Shown: one piece after another, positions 24,489-36,617 of the stretch
Numbering within the stretch: the stretch's first letter is position 1
How the letters are laid out: each line of letters starts with the position of its first letter
NCBI GenBank assembly: GCA_023897205.1
Contig: JAHWDD010000006.1
Location: 3,472,001-3,536,000, forward strand
DNA from: Exophiala sp. HKRS030
Lineage: Eukaryota; Ascomycota; Eurotiomycetes; Chaetothyriales; Herpotrichiellaceae
Direction: 5' to 3'
DNA length: 64,000 nt
Position numbers and translations under genes: made by a program
The notes under the pieces: model-generated
Told to the model about the DNA's origin: nothing
Database searches by the model: none
The model's input: only the letters and a program-made list of their open reading frames with translations

Positions 24489-26761
24489 ATGGCCGTCTCA
24501 CCAGAGTCAAATATCGCTCTCTTGCAGCACCTCAGCACCTTTGTCGCGGCCCACCCCATTTGGGCTGTTGGTATCTTTTTCATCTCGATATCTCTTATCA
24601 CCAGGGCTGTCTCTGGCTTGGAGTATCGTACGCTGTTGTCAAAGAGTAGGAGTTCTCCAGGTTCTACCAGGACAGTCCCTATTTTGCCGTAAGTTGTTTC
24701 GCGTGCTTTCCAATCGTGCCTCCACTGCGGATGCTATCGGTCTAGACAAACCTTGATAGAGCGAGGGCCACTTCTTCAAAACGTGCGTCCTCTAACGATG
24801 CTACATGAGACACCACAACAACAAAGATCATTATGCCCTCACGGAGCCTTTCACTTTAATGATGTGAAGTGTCAAGGACTACGTCCCGCCCCTGCTTCGT
24901 GCTACCTTCACAACCCAAGTCACTATGCGCAAGGCTGACAATATCTGTTTTATCGCAAACACAGTTACTGGATCCCATGGATCGGCCATATCCCTTCGTT
25001 CGCGCTAGGTGCAACGACATGGATCGACAGCTTTGCTCGAGATTTGGACCCAGCCTCGTCCACTTTCGCCTTGTGGATGGCGGGTGCCAAACACAACATC
25101 GTCAGCACACCCAGCTTGGCTAAAAGCACTCTCCTCGATAGACATGCCCCCATCTCCATGGAACCTTTTATATACTACGTTATGAAAGCCTTTTGGGATG
25201 ACCAAGGAGGCATGCGGTCGCTTGATCCAAAACACCTCTGGGGTGACATCCACGGTGTGCTGTCCGGGATGATGCGCGAAGGTTTTGTCTCCGATGCTAT
25301 CAAAGGCACGGTCGAGGCCCTCCAGGACCGGACGTGGAATCTAGTCTCTGGCGCCCAGAACTACATCGACCAGAGTCTCTGGGAACGATCGGGAAAGGTA
25401 CAGGTAATATCTGCCGGCGACAGCAGTGGAACCAACCCCTTTATCGCCGAGGCGAGTTTGCACCCTCTCCTGCGAGAATTCGTTGGCGACATCGCCACAA
25501 GAGTCCTCATGGGCCACAACTTCAACGACAACAATCCTGATATCTTGGCGGATCTGTGGGGTATGGATTCACAGTTCAACATGTTTCTCGCTGGACTGCC
25601 ACGCTGGTTTCCTGGTATGGCCAGCGCTTACGCTTCGCGAGAGCGACTCATCGAAGCTGTCCGTGAACACCATGAAGCACTAGGCAAATATCTCAAAGGC
25701 GAGGATCCTGGTCCGAAATACGACGATATGTCAGATGTGTCTTCGGTCATTGTCCAGCGATATCAGGCGTTTGCGAACGCGAATGCAAATCCTCGCACGT
25801 TTGCAACAGGTGACGGTGCTATTCTATGGGTAAGTATCGTCTCTCGCGTGCTGTTCACATCATTTCCATTGTCGATTGCAACTCGAACAAATCACATTCC
25901 CCATTCTTCCTCCTTCCTTACAATACTATCCTATTCCCCCTTATTCAGACACCTTTCTCATATCACACCATCTAACCCACCCCTTCTCACCATCAGGCCA
26001 TGAACGTCAACGCCAACCAAATCATCTTCTGGCTAATCTGGTACATCTACTCAACACCATCTCTGCTCAGCTCCATCCGACGCGAAGTGCAATCATACGT
26101 GAAATTCCGCGCACCAGCAGCCACGGGCTTACCGATCAGCGAAGCACCAAAGCTCTCGATCGACGTTGACGCGCTATGGCAGAAATGCCCACTTCTCAAG
26201 GGCGCGTTCTACGAGACGATGCGGCTGGAAGCAGCCAGCATGAGCTACAAGTTGATCGAAGCCGACTTCGTCATCACCGAGAGCGACGACGACGCCAAGC
26301 TGCTCGGCAAACCCCAGCCGGACAGCTATCTGCTGCGCAAAGGCGAGTTCCTGTGCATTCCGCACATCGTGCACCAGAATGACGACCGCTATTTCCCCGA
26401 CCCGCAGAAGTTCGATCCCAGGCGGTTTTGGATTCGCAAGCCTGCTGCGGACCCTCAGGTGGCGGTGCTGGGCTTGGAGAATGACAAGGAGGCCGTCAAG
26501 TCCGTCGACGCCGACGCCGACGCCGTCAGGGTCGACTATGGCACCATGAAGGTCTGGGGCGGCGGGAAGAACATGTGTAAGGGGAAAACATTTGCCGAGC
26601 GTGAGGTCGTGCTCTTTGCGGCTGCCATTCTCATGCAATGGGAGATTGTTCCCGTGGCGGATGGTGGAAAATGGGTCCATCCCGGTCGCTATATCGGTGC
26701 TGGTGCCGTCAGTCCGAGAAAGGATGTCCGCGTCCGCATGTGGAGGAGGGAAGGGTGGTGA
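24489..26761 (+). CDS. Cytochrome P450, CYP7/CYP8-like, with N-terminal membrane anchor
   Basis: Three exons (24489-24688, 24965-25829, 25997-26761; introns of 276 and 167 bases), about 609 residues. Residues ~24-42 form a hydrophobic anchor, followed by YWIPWIGHIPSF. The ExxR is in ETMRLEA, the PERF-like block is FDPRRFW, and the heme-binding loop is WGGGKNMCKGKTFAE with Cys as thiolate ligand and Trp where most P450s have Phe. The region expected to be helix I reads LWAMNVNANQIIFWLIWYI, with Asn where the usual oxygen-activating Thr would be. Both traits are reminiscent of CYP8A-type (prostacyclin-synthase-like) and related enzymes. ER-membrane location and a sterol-, lipid- or polyketide-like substrate are inference. 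A Lys/Asp-rich insert (DKEAVKSVDADADAV) lies just before the heme loop. Confidence 0.92.
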
Positions 26762-27919
26762 GGGAGACTGAGACTGAGACTGAGACTGTGAGAAAGAGAA
26801 AGACAGGAAGGAAAAGGACGACGAGAAGATTGCTGTTGTTGTCACTTGGCCATGCGTCTGAACATTCTCGAGTGCTGGGTCCAGCAGCGCGATCTGCTCT
26901 CCATGATTGCCCGCATAGTTGTGCTTTCTCGTTGAGAACGTGTCATGAGATTTTCACGAGAATTACGAAGTGCTCTTTCAAAAACCAGCAAGATCAATAC
27001 GTCCAGCTTTTCTTGATTGTAGAATTCTGGTATCCAGACATAGATTTTGGCTAAAGCAAAAATTGTCCTGCTCCATTGTCCAGTTCCCCGTTAGAGTCTG
27101 GGGCATCTTCTTAAGTCTCATATTGGATTTGCGAGCATTTGTGGCCGCTAGCTTCAGTGGCCCGCTAAGTAAGAAGAAAAGTCGTAAGGTCGTGATTGTA
27201 CTATACGGCGTGCCCAGGACGGTATCCTCTGATGAAGACTTCGTCAATACGCGTTCCCCTGGCTCATTTTTTGATTGTTGCTTCAGATAAGAAGCCAAGT
27301 TGCGATGCCCCAGAGCCGCCCTGGTCGCCCCAAGCGCACACGATTCTCTGTGCCATTTGAACATCCAACCTTTCAGAGTCAGGACTGTATCTCGAGATTG
27401 TCTCCATATGGATCATCGTCCCGTCCATCATGTCGTCCGGTCGGTCGATGGGGTAAAGACGAAAGTCTTCAATCATCCCCTTAAAGATGCTCTGATGCAA
27501 ATTTCGATGCGACAACGGCAAACTGCTTCGCACTACGCTCGATGACAGCATTCCCACATATCCGTCTAGTCTGGACTGTCCCATGTTGAGAAAACAGCTG
27601 AGGTTTTGCGCCAGACACCGATGGAGCTCTGGAGTGAGCTCGCAAGAATAACGATGGTGGCGCAGACTTTCTCGACCGGAAACATTGACCCCGCGGGTTT
27701 CTACCTTTATGGCTCTCGTTGGATGAGTGGTGGTTGGAATTCGTCATCTACCCGGTCAATCGGGGGCTCATCAGGGCAATGCCCGCGGTGTGGCGAGGGC
27801 GAGATTTGATCCATGGAACTTGAGCAGGCACCAACGCTGCCAATGCTGAGGTATGGACGGAGACATCCCTGCCTCGATCATTTCCAGGCGCAATTGTATA
27901 GCTCCCTACCATCATTACC
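26762..27919. other. Intergenic region after the P450
   Basis: Begins with a short tandem repeat of GAGACT (four copies, about 26765-26788) directly after the P450 stop codon. A minus-strand frame at 27264-27584 looks mildly protein-like (SRYSPDSERLDVQMAQRIV) but has no recognised family. Confidence 0.35.
26765..26788. repeat. (GAGACT)4 microsatellite
   Basis: Four nearly perfect hexamer copies in the presumed P450 3' UTR, followed by purine-rich sequence. Confidence 0.7.
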
Positions 27920-28621
27920 TCAGCCTGCCCGATCCTGTTGCGTATCATCATTCTTGGAACCGCCGTTTTGTAAGCTTTGATCGTCCTTATCATTCACCGG
28001 ACGCTGCCCTTCTTCTCCTTCCTCTTCATCTGCGCCCTCCGCATCACCTGCCCCACCACCGGCAACCACACTCTCCAATCCATCACAATTTTTCAACATC
28101 CACTCGGCACACTTGTCCGCACCTTCTCTGGCGCTGAACTCTGCTTCCACCACGGCATCCCTACCGGCGGCATTGACGAGAGTGGGATCTGCGCCACTTT
28201 GCACCAACACCTTCACCACCTCTAGATGCCCATTGACCGCGGCCCAGTGTAAGGGCGTGTTCCCACTGACATTTTTATGGTTCACCAACTGTGTCGCCGA
28301 TGCTGTCTTTGGCTGGTCGACCCCGCCCGCCGACGTAGGCTGGAGCAACGAGAGCAAGTATGTCACGACGTCGAGGTTTCCATTCGCTGCAGGGTAGTGT
28401 AGCAGCGAGGCTTGGGATCCCAGCCCGTCGGCATCGACGTCGATGGCTGAATTTAAGATTGTAGACAATGTCGTCGTGGTGCCCTGTGCGGCGTGGAGAG
28501 CGTTGAGGGCTTCTTTCAGGGAGTCGAGGTCGCCTGTGCGTGAGTAGTAGATCAGGTCGTCGAGTTCATCCGGCGTCAGTGTAATTGTGGTTGCGGGCAA
28601 AGGCCCAACCGCGGTCGGCAT
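27920..28621 (-). CDS. YAR1: Ankyrin-repeat protein, Yar1-like
   Basis: Intronless; 233 residues from the ATG at 28621 (MPTAVGPLPATTITL). The frame is open to 28714, but the extra N-terminal part is Pro/Arg-rich and not typical. Two or three ankyrin repeats: SLLHYPAANGNLDVVTYLL (~75-93) and TPLHWAAVNGHLEVVKVLV followed by QSGADPTLVNAAGRDAV. The tail is acidic (EGADEEEGEEGQ). Size, repeat number and acidic tail match yeast Yar1, a chaperone that protects ribosomal protein uS3 on its way to pre-40S assembly; that role here is inferred from the family. Confidence 0.8.
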   Translation of the reverse strand: MPTAVGPLPATTITLTPDELDDLIYYSRTGDLDSLKEALNALHAAQGTTTTLSTILNSAIDVDADGLGSQASLLHYPAANGNLDVVTYLLSLLQPTSAGGVDQPKTASATQLVNHKNVSGNTPLHWAAVNGHLEVVKVLVQSGADPTLVNAAGRDAVVEAEFSAREGADKCAEWMLKNCDGLESVVAGGGAGDAEGADEEEGEEGQRPVNDKDDQSLQNGGSKNDDTQQDRAG

Positions 28622-29852
28622 GGTTCGATTGATGGGTTCGATCAAAGGCCGTTGTCGTGTGTGGTATGGACAAGCAAATGGATCAGGAACTGGACGGGGA
28701 AAAGGTAGGATCAATCAACCGCTGCCCAAGACTGCTCAGTCGTGTTCACAGGCGATAGATAAAAAGACTTGCACGAATCTGAGTATGAAATTTGTCAGGA
28801 TAGGACAATACTGCGGTAATCTTGTCTGGGGCATTCCCAAAAGATTTTTCTTCGTTGGTGAATTTCTACAAATGCGAAACTGACGTCATTTGAAACTTCT
28901 CGTCATGATCACGTGATATCATCGGTCTATGAGCCCGACCACCGTGACCGCGCCCGACTTCATGCCTGGTCGTGCCTGATCCGTGCTTGATGGTAGCTTA
29001 TGCACGCCCATGTCCTCAACTGCTTTAGTATGGATACCACGACTCCTCAGCAATACGAGAGCTGAAGGTGTTTAAAAAGCGGGGTTTCTGGAGTGCTCGT
29101 AACGATCGAAACGATCGAAGATCTCTTGTCGAGTGTCGCATCGACAGATGAGAAGTTTCAATGCTGCAGGAACTTGACACAAGCATGTTCCGACCTACGC
29201 GGGAGAAGATCACATGTCTGTTCCGCTGTTTGGAAACGACTGTTGAGGTGATTCTAATAAATCATTATCTCAACAATAAAACATTCAACTGAGGTGACAA
29301 TAACTCGCGGAGCTTATGCCTCGCGAGACCAAGGAAATACCGAAATGGGAATGATTCGTGGGTTTGAGGATATCTCGCTGTTTTCCCTGGTCGCTGTTCT
29401 TTTCTGTCTGAAGGAAAATCGACCTCCGTCGAAACCTCCCTCTCCCCACGACTTCCTCTGTGTCCTACTTCATTCATACCTTGTCGTTTCCTCCCGGACA
29501 CAAGGACTATTGACCCGAGCTCGGATGCTGTTCGGCCGGACTTTTTGTAATTTGGTTTTTCAAATCATGGAGTGAAATGATAGAAAGCTGTAATAGCTCA
29601 CCCGCCTCGTTAATTATGCCGTGAAACCGTTCACGTGGCTATCATGCGTTCGTGTTACATCCTTTCGCCGTGTAAATCATAACCATTACCCAAATCCTTC
29701 TTATGCAATGGCCCATTCCAGAATGCCATGCCGGATATGAAAACGTACAGTCATCTCATCTTATGACAATATGGAATATAGATGGTGGGAAGATTTCCAT
29801 CTCTCAACAGCTCACCCAGACAAACCTACCAATGTGCTCTTGTCACATGGTG
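28622..29852. other. Intergenic region, no gene seen
   Basis: Lies between the start of the ankyrin gene and the end of the zinc-cluster regulator. The frames present are short and carry no motif. The part next to 28622 should include the ankyrin gene's promoter. Confidence 0.4.
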
Positions 29853-31862
29853 TCATGGTGCCGTCTTGATTATACCGCGACACTCGGGAAACGTGTCGAA
29901 GAGAGCAGGCCGCACGGTCCAATTACTCAGAGTCATGCAATGCCGTGCAAATTCGTCAGTGAGCACGATATGGCCCGTGATGGGATTCCTCTCGACACAG
30001 CTATCTGTGCTGTGTGGCCAATTACAGCTGATATTGGTCGCAAGAGCCGTCATGAAATCTCGATATCTTCGGCAAAGGGCATCACGAATCTGCAGAAACG
30101 GACAAAATTCAATGGCTCCACAATGAGGAATGCTTAACTGCGCGAGTGTAGGCCGGTACATGTCGGGCAGTCGGCTGTAGCTGTCCATTGATGGCAGGAT
30201 CATCCACTATCAAGTATTCGTTTGGTTAGCAATGCGTACCGGAAGGGCATCAAGGGGCAACATGGACCGCATATTGACGCTTACTCGGATGAAGTATGTA
30301 TACATAAATGAAATGCCCAACTTTGCCGGCATTTCGATCCCAGATAAGCCGGCGCAGAGCTCCGCGGTAAAGTGGCAGACGGAATGAGCGTCTGTCGGTT
30401 TCCTTCGGCGGAACAAGAGGTCGACGATGGCTCTATCGGGCCCAAAGACGTCTTTGGTAGGTACGCCTCGAGACAATTCCGAAACCGCAAAGTTGATATA
30501 ACTTGTCATAGCCGAAGCCATGGGATCACTATGTGGCTCGATTCGAGGATGCACAAGGTACTGTTCCACGGCTTGTTCGTCCCAAGTATGCTCGCCGTCT
30601 CGACTGGAACCATGTTCTTGCTTGAAAGTGGTACCTGCATAGCTAGAGATGGTGTCGGAGGAGGCGATCGAGGCCCTTCGATGGCTTGATGCATTCGATG
30701 GGACGATAGGGTACGGAGGTTTGGGGATGAAAGTATTATGTGCTGGGGAGGTCGCAACTTTTGAGAGTGGTCGCTTCCTGGGATTTTGGGATTTTAGTAC
30801 TGGCGGGGTATTACCACGCGATGAATGCTGAGATGACTGGACTATCAGTTGAGATCTATTAGTACAAGTGGATCTGATGTTCACATACTATGTAGTCGGT
30901 GGGAGATGTTTTGGCATCATGCTGATAAGGAGACGGAAACGGTGGCACAGAGCTTAATACTCCAGTATCTAGAACAATTGATTGAAGTTGTCAGCAAGAG
31001 AAATTTCAAGCGACAGCCATCATAGGTCTTACCCAGTGGAAAACTCCTGATTGGTAGAATCTCTTGTGGATGGCCAACAAGCAAGTCCTTCAAGTGATCT
31101 ATGGCCACACCCAGACCTATTTCCGCTACCTCTGGCCTGGGTTTGACACCATTGGGATGATGCCGTAGTGACTGAAAATCGCTTTCCACATACTGATTGG
31201 ATGTGAGAGGAAAACTTTGTGATTTCGCCAAATGTATCGGGACACCACTTTCCCAAGGGTCAGGCGGGATCATCTGTGCAGACTTGGTGAGTTGGAGGTG
31301 TGGTAGCATTTCTCCATTGATATGTGTTGGATTCCCGCTCGAGAACAGAACAGGAAGATCCTCGTCTTCGGGGGAGAGGAAGCGACATTATTTTCGTAGG
31401 CGTAGTTCACAACATTCTGCTCCAGCTCAGCGTAATACTTCTCCTGTCCGGGAGGTATCGGACATTGTGGTAAGACATTTGAGAGGCATGCCGCTAACTG
31501 AGGTAGAGAGGCGTCTTTGGATATTGTTTCGAGAACCTCTACAGTGGCATGACCTTGCGAACTCTGAAGACAGATGAGGAGACTTTCGAGTATCCATCTA
31601 TAATGTAAGAGTTCTTCGAGCTTTCTATTCACGGCAACCTTCCTTCTGCCGTCAAGACTTTCATCAATAACACAACGCTGCCCCGATGTGGTACAATTCT
31701 CGCACGGTGCACTACCCGAACACTGACGAGCAATTAGCATAGCTGGACAAAGGCGAAAAGAGATTTGTGTTGACTGACTTTGATCTTTCGCGTCTTGCAC
31801 ATTTCGCAGGCAACGGGTGCCTTGTGACGCCTAGCGTTCAAGGCTGGTCGTTTCGTAGGCAT
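29853..31862 (-). CDS. Zn(II)2Cys6 transcription factor with DUF3425-like C-terminus (frame broken once)
   Basis: Five exons: 31862-31779, 31722-31033, 30968-30889, 30836-30285 and 30206-29853; about 586 residues from MPTKRP (an upstream in-frame ATG at 31943 would add 27). The zinc cluster is split by a 56-base intron: CEMCKTRKIK joins CSGSAPCENC and then C, giving CX2CX6CX5CX2CX6C exactly. A coiled-coil-like linker (VNRKLEELLHYRWILESLL) follows. One missing C in the C5 run (31370-31374) shifts the frame between NNVASSP and DEDLPVLFSSG. The last exons read FIRWMILPSMDSY, RPTLAQLSIPHCGAI and LSNWTVRPALFDTFPE, the pattern of the DUF3425 tail found in many fungal regulators. Nuclear DNA-binding regulator; targets unknown. 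It lies 3 kb beyond the P450 and could control the polyketide locus, but nothing in the sequence proves this. Confidence 0.85.
31370..31374 (-). other. Probable single-base deletion in the zinc-cluster regulator
   Basis: A G5 run on the plus strand (C5 in the gene). With six C the reading is SSPPEDEDLPVLFSSGNPTH and continues to exon 3; with five it ends in a stop near 31270. Confidence 0.75.
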
Positions 31863-31943
31863 GGCGTTGTTGGATGTCTTTGTGCGCATGGCTATTCCCT
31901 GGCTGCCGAGTATTAAGACGCTGGCGATGGCTTTCAAAACCAA

Positions 31944-34900
31944 ATCTCCAGGACACGATGGCTACATGGAGATGGAGCTGGCATAGACGCGCTGGGAGCC
32001 TGGAGCCTATAGCCTGCTCATGATAGAGCCTTTGGGGCGGGTGTGATTGATTTCAAACGGTGACACAGGCTGATGGTGCCAAAGTTGAAGATGCAAGAGA
32101 CGGTGTTGGGCCGGGAAATCCTGATGCGGGGTCAATTGGGCTCTTATCGCGTGCTTGGGACACTGTCGGTAAGAAATTGCTCAAATGGCGACGATGAATG
32201 CACCTAGTGGAGGCCCGAAGGGTACGATGTTGAAGCGAGAAGCTTGGAAAACCCACGGCAGGAGAGAAAGAGTGCGTGTGAAGTTGGACAAAGCGATATA
32301 AAACTGGGAGGCGACGTCTGCTCTCCACATCCGCCAACATCAGATAATACCAGACAGAGTGAGCCAGCCAAGGACTGGACTTTCGGTTGAGAGGCGTCGT
32401 TTATCTGTTTCTCCCCACAGGACTAAACTAGGTCCTTGAGTTTGGAAACCCCCAACGGTAGGGTTTGGCATTTGGGCGGCAGGAGACGGGGAGCTCGGGC
32501 CGCTGAAAAGACTTCCAAATGCGCCGACGGTGCTTGCGAGGGGAAAGGAGGACATCCATGGGTGTGCAGGAATGCTACACGGCTCCTGAATTGCTAGTTT
32601 GTAGGCTCCCAATGACCATTATCAAAAGAGTGTTTGAGTTCTAGCACACAGGCGCTAGATGAGGGCTGGACACGGGAGAAAGTCATGGGATTCATGAACT
32701 CATGGGCTCATGGGCTCATGGCGTATCAGTAAGCGAAAGCTGTGGAAGAGATCGATGCAGAAGTGGTTCAGATTCTCAGATTTCTCAGATTTGCAATGGG
32801 GCAAGGCCAGGAGTCTTTGATTGTCGAGTGAGCGTCCCTTGAGCCTGGCGTGAGCAGGGACTGCACAGTGCCAGGGAGCAAGAAGAATCACTGGGGTCAA
32901 TTGGACTGAATATTGAGGAGACGTATATGTCACCCTCCCAGAGTGAGCGGGAAATGATTGCGGAGCCGGGGTTGTGGGACGGGCACGGACGGGGCACGAT
33001 AAAGAAGCAGCCTCGGAAGATCAACTCCGCGTGCTCTGATTGGCTGCAAATTGAGCTCATCTCTTCTATGTACCATCGCCGTTTCTTCCTGGTCTAAAAG
33101 GTGGGATTGTCCGTGGATTTGGCCGTGCACGGCAAGAATTCAGCATAGAAAGGCACAGAGGCAAATCGGTGGTACAATTAAGTCAGTGAGTTTCTGCCCT
33201 GGTCATGGTCATGGTCATGGTCATGGTCATGGTCATGGTCATGGTCATGGTCATGGTCATGTTCCTGGGCATGATCACCATCTCTCGACCCGGTGGACGC
33301 TAGGACTCTTCGCGCTGCCGCAAATGGACCACTCCGACAGACTTAATCCGCCGTGACACCTGTCCCTGCCTTCTGGAGTTTTAATTCCTATATGACAGAA
33401 ACATCGCTGAGCAATTGTGGTGCCCATACCCACGATTTGAGCAATGGGAGGGTTTGGCACGATACCAAAAAGTTGGCATGTCATGGATTGGTTGAGGATA
33501 GGCCCTGAAGGGATCGTTGGACGAGGGGCGAGTCACAAGGGTTGGAAAAGACATCCGGTGCCCTGAGCTCCTCACCCGTCAATTGATCATCCTGATCTCC
33601 GCCAGTTCCTGCCTAGTCCATCGGTTTTGGTTGTGTCCTCGATACGCGACCACGCATCGAGATCAATAAAAACAATCTCGATCACGCTTGGGTCTGTACG
33701 TAGTACTACTACGCTGTGCCCTATGAAACTGTGCCTCTAACTCCCTACACACGCAGCGGCACCCCCAACTAGCTCGCACTTGGAGGGCGCAAACGGCCTT
33801 GCGTCGCTGACGGCTGAATCGCCCTTCGACCTGGCACCGTGGCATTCCGGTCCTTCTGCGTGCGATTGGATTCTACCAACGGATGCTGAATCCTAGTGCA
33901 AATCTAAAATGCGGAATCCGATGTCAATCCGGGCCAAGGGTCTGTCTGGGTTGTCCATGTGGTGTGGAGGGAGGGCTTTTTGTTCTTGATGCCTTGCCGG
34001 GTTTCAAAGCCCGTGAGACAAACTCCTCAGGTGGACCTTCGTGAGGGCAGCTAACAGATATGGGTGTAATGTGGTGGGGATATGGTCATCGAACGGCGTG
34101 CGTGTCTATGGAATATTCTACCAATAATTATGACCTTTGGGAGCCGTGTCCTGACTCCTCCCTCCTGACAGCAAGTTCCAATGAATGTTGGTCAAATCGA
34201 GTCTGTGCCTTTCAATCCACTGCTTAAGTATGGGACTAAGGGCTCCTTGACGGTGCGACTGCAGTGAGGCCGCCTCAAATCACTACCACAGATGATGGCG
34301 CCTAGGCATGGCATCATCAAAGTGTTGATCGTCCTCGCTTTGCAGAATCTGTGTGCTCAAAAGGCTTGTCGACGTACCCAAGCTGCTTTCAAAAGGCCAG
34401 AGGCCCAAAGCAGATGCCAACGTTGCTCCGTGATTGGACAACTGTGTCCCTCTTTTTAAACATCCTTGTCAACCGGCGGTGGGAAGCCGTGTACTTGTGG
34501 TTCTTGAATGCACTGAATAGGAGCACAAGGTTCGACAAGCGAGAAAAAAAGACACCAAGTCTCTAGCTCCTAGTCCCTTGTGGCCCTTGTGGCTGCCACG
34601 ACCCTGTTGCTACAAACTGACGTGGGCTGTGACATTGCGGCTATTCCTTACTCCAGATTGGCGTGGGAAAAAGTAGACTACTCAGTCTCGTCTTACGCAT
34701 TTGGATGTCGACTTCATTCACTGACTGATGGGACCAGGTAGGATTAGCCAGCCTGCCTGCTTATGCCGAGCGGCGCATGTTGAGGCACTCCTTGATCAAC
34801 GCGTCGTCAGATAGTCAACTTCGGCTATGCATCCGAAGCATGCACCCAACACAGAATCAGACTCCCAACATCATCTTCCTATCCGTGCTTACACGTCCAA

Positions 34901-35109
34901 AGGGCTGATGTGCCAAACTCTATTAACGCCGTCAAGGCCTTGCAACATACCCTTTGGTCATCCGAAGGTGAGACGACTACATCGATCGACCAGCGGGTCA
35001 CTCGGCCGTCCTTTTAGTACAAGAACATAGTCGAAATCTTGAAACAAAGTTCGACCGGCGCAATGCATCATGCTTTGAGTGGCAAAGGCGCTGGTTGCAC
35101 TACGAATGC
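31944..35109. other. 3.2-kb intergenic region with microsatellite, no gene seen
   Basis: Includes the 5' region of the zinc-cluster regulator, three direct copies of CTCATGGG-like sequence at about 32700-32720, and a (GGTCAT)10 tract. No frame over 100 codons resembles a known protein; no tRNA or rRNA seen. Confidence 0.4.
33201..33260. repeat. (GGTCAT)10 perfect microsatellite
   Basis: Ten uninterrupted hexamer copies. One plus-strand frame would read as His-Gly repeats, but the surrounding frame is not protein-like, so it is treated as non-coding. Confidence 0.9.
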
Positions 35110-36617
35110 TCAATTCTGTACATCTGGTAAACGGACAGCAATGTCCCCTGACTGTGTTATATACCGCACCCAGGGCAACGACGGGTATTGCAACTGCAAA
35201 TGTCAGTCAAACAGTCACTGCATGTCGAGGAGAAGTGCTTACCTTTGGCTCTATGATCTTCAGATACCTTACCTGAATACCACTGGTTGTGAAGTAAGGG
35301 ATTTCGAACTTGACGTTAATCGGTCTTTTTGATTTTCCTTCTCCCGAGATCCCTCCCATACTGCCTCCGAACCCTCCCGTCATACCACCGCCTCTCTCAT
35401 CGTCGCCTTTGACACTAGGTAACCCGAGTTCCGCGCGCATGAGAAACTCCTTGCCCCCGCCGAACTGTTTGATCTTCCACACGATCGCCGATTTCTCAGG
35501 CGCATAGTGCACCGAGCCGATGTTGGTCCGGAACCGTGGACTGTCGGCGTCGTCGGGGACGGGAATGATGATTTCGACATTATTTGCCGTCGATCTTCGT
35601 TTGAATTGTGCCCTTGCTTTGAGCATATACTCGACTCGAGACCCAGAATGGTTTTCCACAACAGCTTCAACCCAGATCAGTGGCTTGACCGCCGTGTTCA
35701 ACCGATAACTCATAAGCTCGAATTCTCCGTCGGGCGGGATAAAGCTGATGGTCCTGTCATTTTCAAACCTTGATAACCTCACACACTGATGAAATTTGAC
35801 ATCTTCCATTTCCACCGCCTTGCCACGTGTCGCCCTTCCAGTAGTCTCGAACATGACCTTGTCGTTCAAGCCTAGCCGCAGTTCAGGCATTCCAGATAGA
35901 TAGCATTTCATCTTTATGGCACCGAGAATCTCTGATCGCAAGACATTGCCTGTAGAAGAGACCAGAAGATTCAGAGACTCGACCACGTCCAGGAAAACCT
36001 CGTTCTTTCGATATCTAATGCCTTCGCTTCTCCAAGAGACTGCATTGGTGACGGCAATTGGCGGTCGGGCTTGGACTTCAAGCTTGTGCGATTCCTGGGT
36101 GATGTATTCTTGTAAGATTTTCGATTCGGTGGTTTGTGGATAGCCAAAGTCCATCATTTCATCCAGCAACTCGTATATGATGACAAAGTTGTCTCGTATC
36201 GATTCTTCCTCCAACTCTTTGAAATATTCCGTAAAGACTTCGACGATTTTGTGCAGGAAGAGGAGGATCTCGGCGGCATTTGTGTTGCGTTTTGTCAGTG
36301 CAAGGAGGTATAAATTGTTGTGTCGGATATAGAGATACTGTAGACCTCATCAATTCACGAAGCGACAGACCAAAAGGGGCGTCACCTACATTGATGCCCT
36401 CGTCGGAAAAACAAGGAGGTACGGCTGATGATTCTTCTTCGGCTTCTGAAAGAAGTATGGGGAACTTTTCCACAGCGGACATGGGAATATCACCGCGATA
36501 ATTGCGGGCGAGGAGTGTCTATCGAAAGTATATCAGACACGGGTCCGGGCGGTGGACGAGACTGAGACCTAGGCTTACCTTGCCCTTCAGGTCGAGGAAG
36601 AAAAGAGCGGACGCCAT
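35110..36617 (-). CDS. APM1: AP-1 clathrin adaptor complex, mu subunit
   Basis: Four exons (36617-36579, 36518-36390, 36337-35243, 35193-35110), 448 residues, normal for the family, all frames intact. It begins MASALFFLDLKGK and continues ARNYRGDIPMSAVEKFPIL, YLYIRHNNLYLLALTKRNTN and ESIRDNFVIIYELLDEMMDF, the conserved longin-like N-terminal domain (~1-145). The mu-homology domain follows (~170-448) with RYRKNEVFLDVVESLN and a Gly-rich loop, and ends LPWVRYITQSGDIAVRLPD. It belongs to the heterotetramer that sorts cargo with tyrosine-based signals between the trans-Golgi network and endosomes. Confidence 0.97.

Noticed and set aside
26174..26845. 223-codon minus-strand ORF opposite the P450 last exon
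   Set aside because: Antisense shadow of a well-supported exon; low-complexity start derived from the GAGACT repeat.
27264..27584. 106-codon minus-strand ORF after the P450
   Set aside because: Some protein-like stretches but no family, no partner exon and no clear start.
30207..30239. 33-base intron with donor GTACGC in the zinc-cluster regulator
   Set aside because: A 78-base intron with donor GTAAGC at 30284 and the same acceptor keeps the frame and gives the conserved FIRWMILPSMDSY junction.
33201..33260. CRISPR-like array
   Set aside because: Uninterrupted hexamer tandem repeat with no spacers, in a eukaryotic sequence.
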